A stretch of DNA of 64,000 nt from Methanobrevibacter sp. YE315 (GTDB lineage Archaea; Methanobacteriota; Methanobacteria; Methanobacteriales; Methanobacteriaceae), in contig NZ_CP010834.1 in NCBI RefSeq assembly GCF_001548675.1, forward strand, positions 646,001 to 710,000, in the 5' to 3' direction. How positions within the stretch are numbered: the stretch's first letter is position 1; the number at the start of each line of letters is the position of its first letter. The translations under genes and the position numbers were made by a program. Below, piece after piece: positions 61,101 to 64,000 of the stretch. The notes under the pieces are model-generated. The model did no database searches and had not been told where the DNA came from. It was given only the letters and a program-made list of their open reading frames with translations.

Positions 61101-62069
61101 ATGTTATTTAATAAAAATGATACTCACGTTAATGATAGAATTCTTTATCAAACTAAGCCGAACATGCTTTTCGGTTGCAAAAAAGCAGTTTACGGTTTGG
61201 TTTTATTAGGTGTTGTTTTGATAATCTCACCTATGGCTATTCAATTCATTGGTGAAATGCAAGTTTATTTAATATCACAAATTAAGCTTCCGCTAACAAG
61301 ATATATAGCTATTGCATTTTTTGTTATCATTCTTATTATAGTAATATATATTATTTGGCAACTTGTTGGATGGTATTCTATGGAATATACATTAACAGAA
61401 TCCAGAATTATTGTTAAATCAGGGGTATTGTCCACTAAAAAGATTTATATGCCTTATGCCACTATTCAAGATGTAAACACTTCTCAAAATATAATTGAAA
61501 AGTTGTTTAATATAGGATCAGTTTCAATATTCAGCGCCTATGATAATAATCTGTTAGAGTTGAAAAGCATTTCCAATCCTTCAGAAGCTGAAGAAATCAT
61601 ATTTTCAAGGATTATGGGTCCTAGAAACTTCCAACCGCAATCCAGAAGTATTCCTCAGCGTGATTTTCGAGATTATTCTCTGGAATACCCTCAAAATGAG
61701 GAGTATTACGATGAATTTGAGCCAATCACTCCAATCAATAGAGAAAAGGATCTTCAAAGAAGGGAATATGAATACTATCCTGAAAATCTGAATTTCCAGG
61801 AGCCTTCCCAGAATCCGAAATATGAGTATGAGCCATATGACGATTTTGAAAATAACGTAAATTATATTATGGAAGATTTGGAACCTCAAAATGACTATCC
61901 TCAAGACAATTATTATGATAGGCAAGAAGAATATTCATATGGTCAGGATTATCATGATTTAGAAGACTATTCTGATAATCATATTAATAACCATCAGGAT
62001 GATCAAGGGGAACCAAACGACTCAAGCGAAACAGCTATCAGAAGGCATTTTGATAAATTTAGGAAATAA
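61101..62069 (+). CDS. PH-domain (YdbS/bPH2-like) membrane protein with long disordered tail
   Basis: 322 residues: two membrane helices (about 26-50 and 68-92), then a bacterial PH domain (EYTLTESRIIVKSGVLSTKK, YMPYATIQDVNTSQNIIEKL) up to about 175. The last 145 residues are low-complexity, rich in Tyr, Asp, Glu, Asn and Gln. The bPH2 family is membrane-bound with unclear role; the tail has no known match. Six bases from the following reductase gene. Confidence 0.8.
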   Translation: MLFNKNDTHVNDRILYQTKPNMLFGCKKAVYGLVLLGVVLIISPMAIQFIGEMQVYLISQIKLPLTRYIAIAFFVIILIIVIYIIWQLVGWYSMEYTLTESRIIVKSGVLSTKKIYMPYATIQDVNTSQNIIEKLFNIGSVSIFSAYDNNLLELKSISNPSEAEEIIFSRIMGPRNFQPQSRSIPQRDFRDYSLEYPQNEEYYDEFEPITPINREKDLQRREYEYYPENLNFQEPSQNPKYEYEPYDDFENNVNYIMEDLEPQNDYPQDNYYDRQEEYSYGQDYHDLEDYSDNHINNHQDDQGEPNDSSETAIRRHFDKFRK

Positions 62070-62075
62070 GGTATA

Positions 62076-63266
62076 ATGAGCTTTGATTTTGATGTTTCTA
62101 TTATTGGAGGAGGGCCTATAGGCTCCACAATAGCATATTATCTTTCAAAAAGGGGTTTGTCCGTTTGCATAATAGAAAAGAAAAAGGAAATAGGATACCC
62201 TTTGCAATGTGCAGGAATATTGAGCAAAAAGATTTTCGATTTAAATGAATTGCCTGATGAAGTGATAATCAATAAGGTAAAAGGCGCTTTTATCCACAGT
62301 CAGAATCATATATTAAACGTTGAAAAGGATGCCGATGAAGCGTATGTCATTGATAGGATAGGATATGACAAATTCCTGTTCAATAGGGCCGTTCAAAACG
62401 GAGCATCACTAATTAATCAGAAGGCTGTTGATTTTGACATTGAAAATGCCATTGTTCATCTTTCGGATAATCAAAAAATCAAATCCAAAGTGATTGTAGG
62501 CTGCGATGGGCATAATTCCATATTGTCCAAACAGATGGGCAATGCAGTGGATAGCTTCAATGCAACACAGTTTCTCGTTGAAATAAGTGATGAAAGTATA
62601 ATGTCCTTTAGAAATTCGGATAAATTGATTTCGAATTATGTGGATACATGCATTCTGGAAGAAATATTGCCCGGATTTTTATGGGTGATTCCCACAAATG
62701 AGGATTCATATAGAATAGGTTTGTTCTCAAAGGATTCACATAAGAGTCAGGAGTTGATTCTGCAGGATTATCTGAATGAGCATTTTGAATTTGAAATTAA
62801 GGAAAAATTCAAAGGTTTCATACCAATATTCAATGACAAAAATAGGCTGGTGAAAGATAAGGCAATTTTGATTGGAGATGCGGCAAGCCAAGTGAAACCC
62901 ACCTCCGGCGGAGGGTTGCTGATTGGATTTGATGCCTGTAAAATGGCATGCGAATGTATTTTGGAAGCTATTGAAAAGGATTTTCCTGAAATTTTAAAGG
63001 AATATGAAAGGAATTTCTTCAAGAAATATTCCAAGGAGTTCAATTATCAGATTAAAGTTCAAAAATCATTTAACTTGTTTACAAAAGAGGATTTTGATTA
63101 TTTGTTCATAAAACTTAAGGATAATGATTGTGAAAGGATAATATCCGAGTTTGGGGATATGGATGAACAGTCAATTCTTGTAAAAGAATTTATAAAAAGA
63201 GGTTTAATATTTAAGATTGTCCCAACATTTCTTTTTAAGAAAGTCGGAAAAATATTCGGATTTTAG
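62076..63266 (+). CDS. Geranylgeranyl-reductase-family FAD oxidoreductase
   Basis: 396 residues, FAD-binding DVSIIGGGPIGSTIAYYLSK at the start, EIGYPLQCAGILSKKIF (family PxxCAG motif), VGCDGHNSILSK, and AILIGDAASQVKPTSGGGLL. Enzymes of this family saturate the isoprenoid chains of archaeal lipids. The gene may thus be a digeranylgeranylglycerophospholipid reductase relative, though several paralogues of differing role occur per genome. AAGGTATA before the ATG. Confidence 0.87.
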   Translation: MSFDFDVSIIGGGPIGSTIAYYLSKRGLSVCIIEKKKEIGYPLQCAGILSKKIFDLNELPDEVIINKVKGAFIHSQNHILNVEKDADEAYVIDRIGYDKFLFNRAVQNGASLINQKAVDFDIENAIVHLSDNQKIKSKVIVGCDGHNSILSKQMGNAVDSFNATQFLVEISDESIMSFRNSDKLISNYVDTCILEEILPGFLWVIPTNEDSYRIGLFSKDSHKSQELILQDYLNEHFEFEIKEKFKGFIPIFNDKNRLVKDKAILIGDAASQVKPTSGGGLLIGFDACKMACECILEAIEKDFPEILKEYERNFFKKYSKEFNYQIKVQKSFNLFTKEDFDYLFIKLKDNDCERIISEFGDMDEQSILVKEFIKRGLIFKIVPTFLFKKVGKIFGF

Positions 63267-63274
63267 GTGGTATG

Positions 63275-64000
63275 ATGGAATTATTATGTATACAATCTCA
63301 AGAACATCCTCAGTTACCTATAGCTGAGTTGAAGGCAGTTATGGAATGCGAAAACATTGAAGCAGACATTGAAATAATAACTGAAGGATTGCTTATTTTA
63401 AAAAATATTTCCAAAGAGGATATTTGCCATTATTATGAAACTTTAACAAAAAGGTTGGGCTATACTCATGAGGTCCATGAACTCATAAAAAAATCCAATG
63501 TTGAGGACTTGGAAAGGGATGTTTCAGCCATTGAATGGTGTGATTATATAGATGAGACTTTTGCGGTTCGCGTAAAGAGATTCCATTCCGAAATAGATAC
63601 TGTAGGGACAGAAAGAAAGATGGGTTCATTAATTCTTGCTAATTGTGATAATATTAAGGTTAATTTAACAAAACCGAAATCATTAGTCCGTGTTGTCGCA
63701 TTTGAAAATGATATTTATGTGGCTATTGAAAGAATCAAGTTAAACAAAAAGCATTTTGAAGACAGCAAACCTCATAAAAGACCATTCTTCTATCCAGGGT
63801 CAATGAATCCGAAATTAGCAAGATGCATGGTTAACTTATCAAGAGTGAAGGAAGGCGAATTATTATTGGATCCATTCTGTGGAACCGGTGGTATTCTAAT
63901 TGAAGCGGGATTGATTGGCTGTAAGGTTGTCGGTTCCGATATCTATTGGAAAATGAAAAATGGAACTTCCATCAATTTGGATTATTATGGAATCACAGAC
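63275..64000 (+). CDS. tRNA (guanine10-N2)-methyltransferase, truncated at window end
   Basis: The first 242 residues of an archaeal Trm-G10/Trm11-like enzyme. An N-terminal THUMP region (RVKRFHSEIDTVGTERKMGS) leads into FFYPGSMNPKLARCMVNLSR and the SAM-binding LLLDPFCGTGGILIEAGLIG. It makes N2-(di)methylguanosine at position 10 of tRNA. ATG 63275 has AGGTGG four bases upstream; ATG 63272 is also possible. The frame is open to the end of the window. Confidence 0.9.
   Translation, partial: MELLCIQSQEHPQLPIAELKAVMECENIEADIEIITEGLLILKNISKEDICHYYETLTKRLGYTHEVHELIKKSNVEDLERDVSAIEWCDYIDETFAVRVKRFHSEIDTVGTERKMGSLILANCDNIKVNLTKPKSLVRVVAFENDIYVAIERIKLNKKHFEDSKPHKRPFFYPGSMNPKLARCMVNLSRVKEGELLLDPFCGTGGILIEAGLIGCKVVGSDIYWKMKNGTSINLDYYGITD

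Noticed and set aside
1..64000. tRNA, rRNA, insertion sequence, prophage or CRISPR array
   Set aside because: I saw no cloverleaf-like GC-rich block, no transposase with terminal repeats, no integrase or phage structural gene and no spaced repeat array anywhere in the window.

Overview
The window is about 64 kb of AT-rich archaeal chromosome from a methanogen of the order Methanobacteriales, most likely a Methanobrevibacter. The evidence is: a pseudomurein-type cell-wall cluster (MraY-like transferase, Mur-type ligase, carbamoyl-phosphate-synthase-like ATP-grasp enzyme); TfrB of the CoM/CoB fumarate reductase; a proteasome-activating nucleotidase, archaeal NAC and aMBF1; archaeal GGTGAT-type ribosome binding sites and TATA-box promoters; and a C/D box guide RNA. 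I saw no tRNA, rRNA, CRISPR array, prophage or insertion sequence.

Layout. 1-8.3 kb: TDT transporter, TatD hydrolase, FilR1/ArsR-like regulator, and a minus-strand run with glyS, dcd, a cysteine-rich ferredoxin, trmJ and tfrB. 8.4-16.1 kb: aryl-acid metabolism (iorAB, then on the other strand paaK and an ACT-domain protein), split by a broken PD-(D/E)XK gene with a GIEQ repeat tail, then a sodium:solute symporter with a 38-residue accessory protein. 16.1-23.5 kb: CMD-family and flavin-binding proteins, modABC with long leaders, a frameshifted membrane gene, tag and an acyltransferase. 23.6-30 kb: Fe-S aldo/keto reductase, NAC, metallophosphoesterase, an NYN-type nuclease gene overlapping a membrane-anchored GGDD-cyclase-like gene, argJ and a 34-residue basic protein. 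30-42 kb: twin methyltransferases followed by TarI/TarJ-like CDP-ribitol genes, MATE/MarR, small unknown proteins, a TetR/radical-SAM pair and argB. 42.8-51.3 kb: AMP-binding ligase, isopropylmalate/homoisocitrate dehydrogenase, HEAT repeats, NSS transporter, LOG, DUF2115 and unknowns. 51.4-64 kb: nikR, methyltransferase, hydrogenase protease, pseudomurein genes, two exported unknown proteins, a DUF356-like protein, aMBF1, PAN, the C/D box sRNA, a PH-domain protein, a geranylgeranyl-reductase-family enzyme and a truncated tRNA G10 methyltransferase.

Links between genes. IorAB and PaaK together handle arylpyruvates, aryl acids and aryl-CoA. The ATP-grasp/MraY/Mur genes build and lipid-link pseudomurein precursors, and TarI/TarJ probably supply CDP-ribitol to a surface polymer. 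The possible new system is the overlapping NYN-nuclease and GGDD-protein pair (26.0-28.2 kb), which has the parts of a nucleotide-signal/RNase pathway; that function is inference only. Two genes are broken by one extra A in an A-run, so assembly error must be excluded before calling them pseudogenes. Several gene ends lie inside hairpins with T-tracts that serve as terminators, often for both convergent genes.
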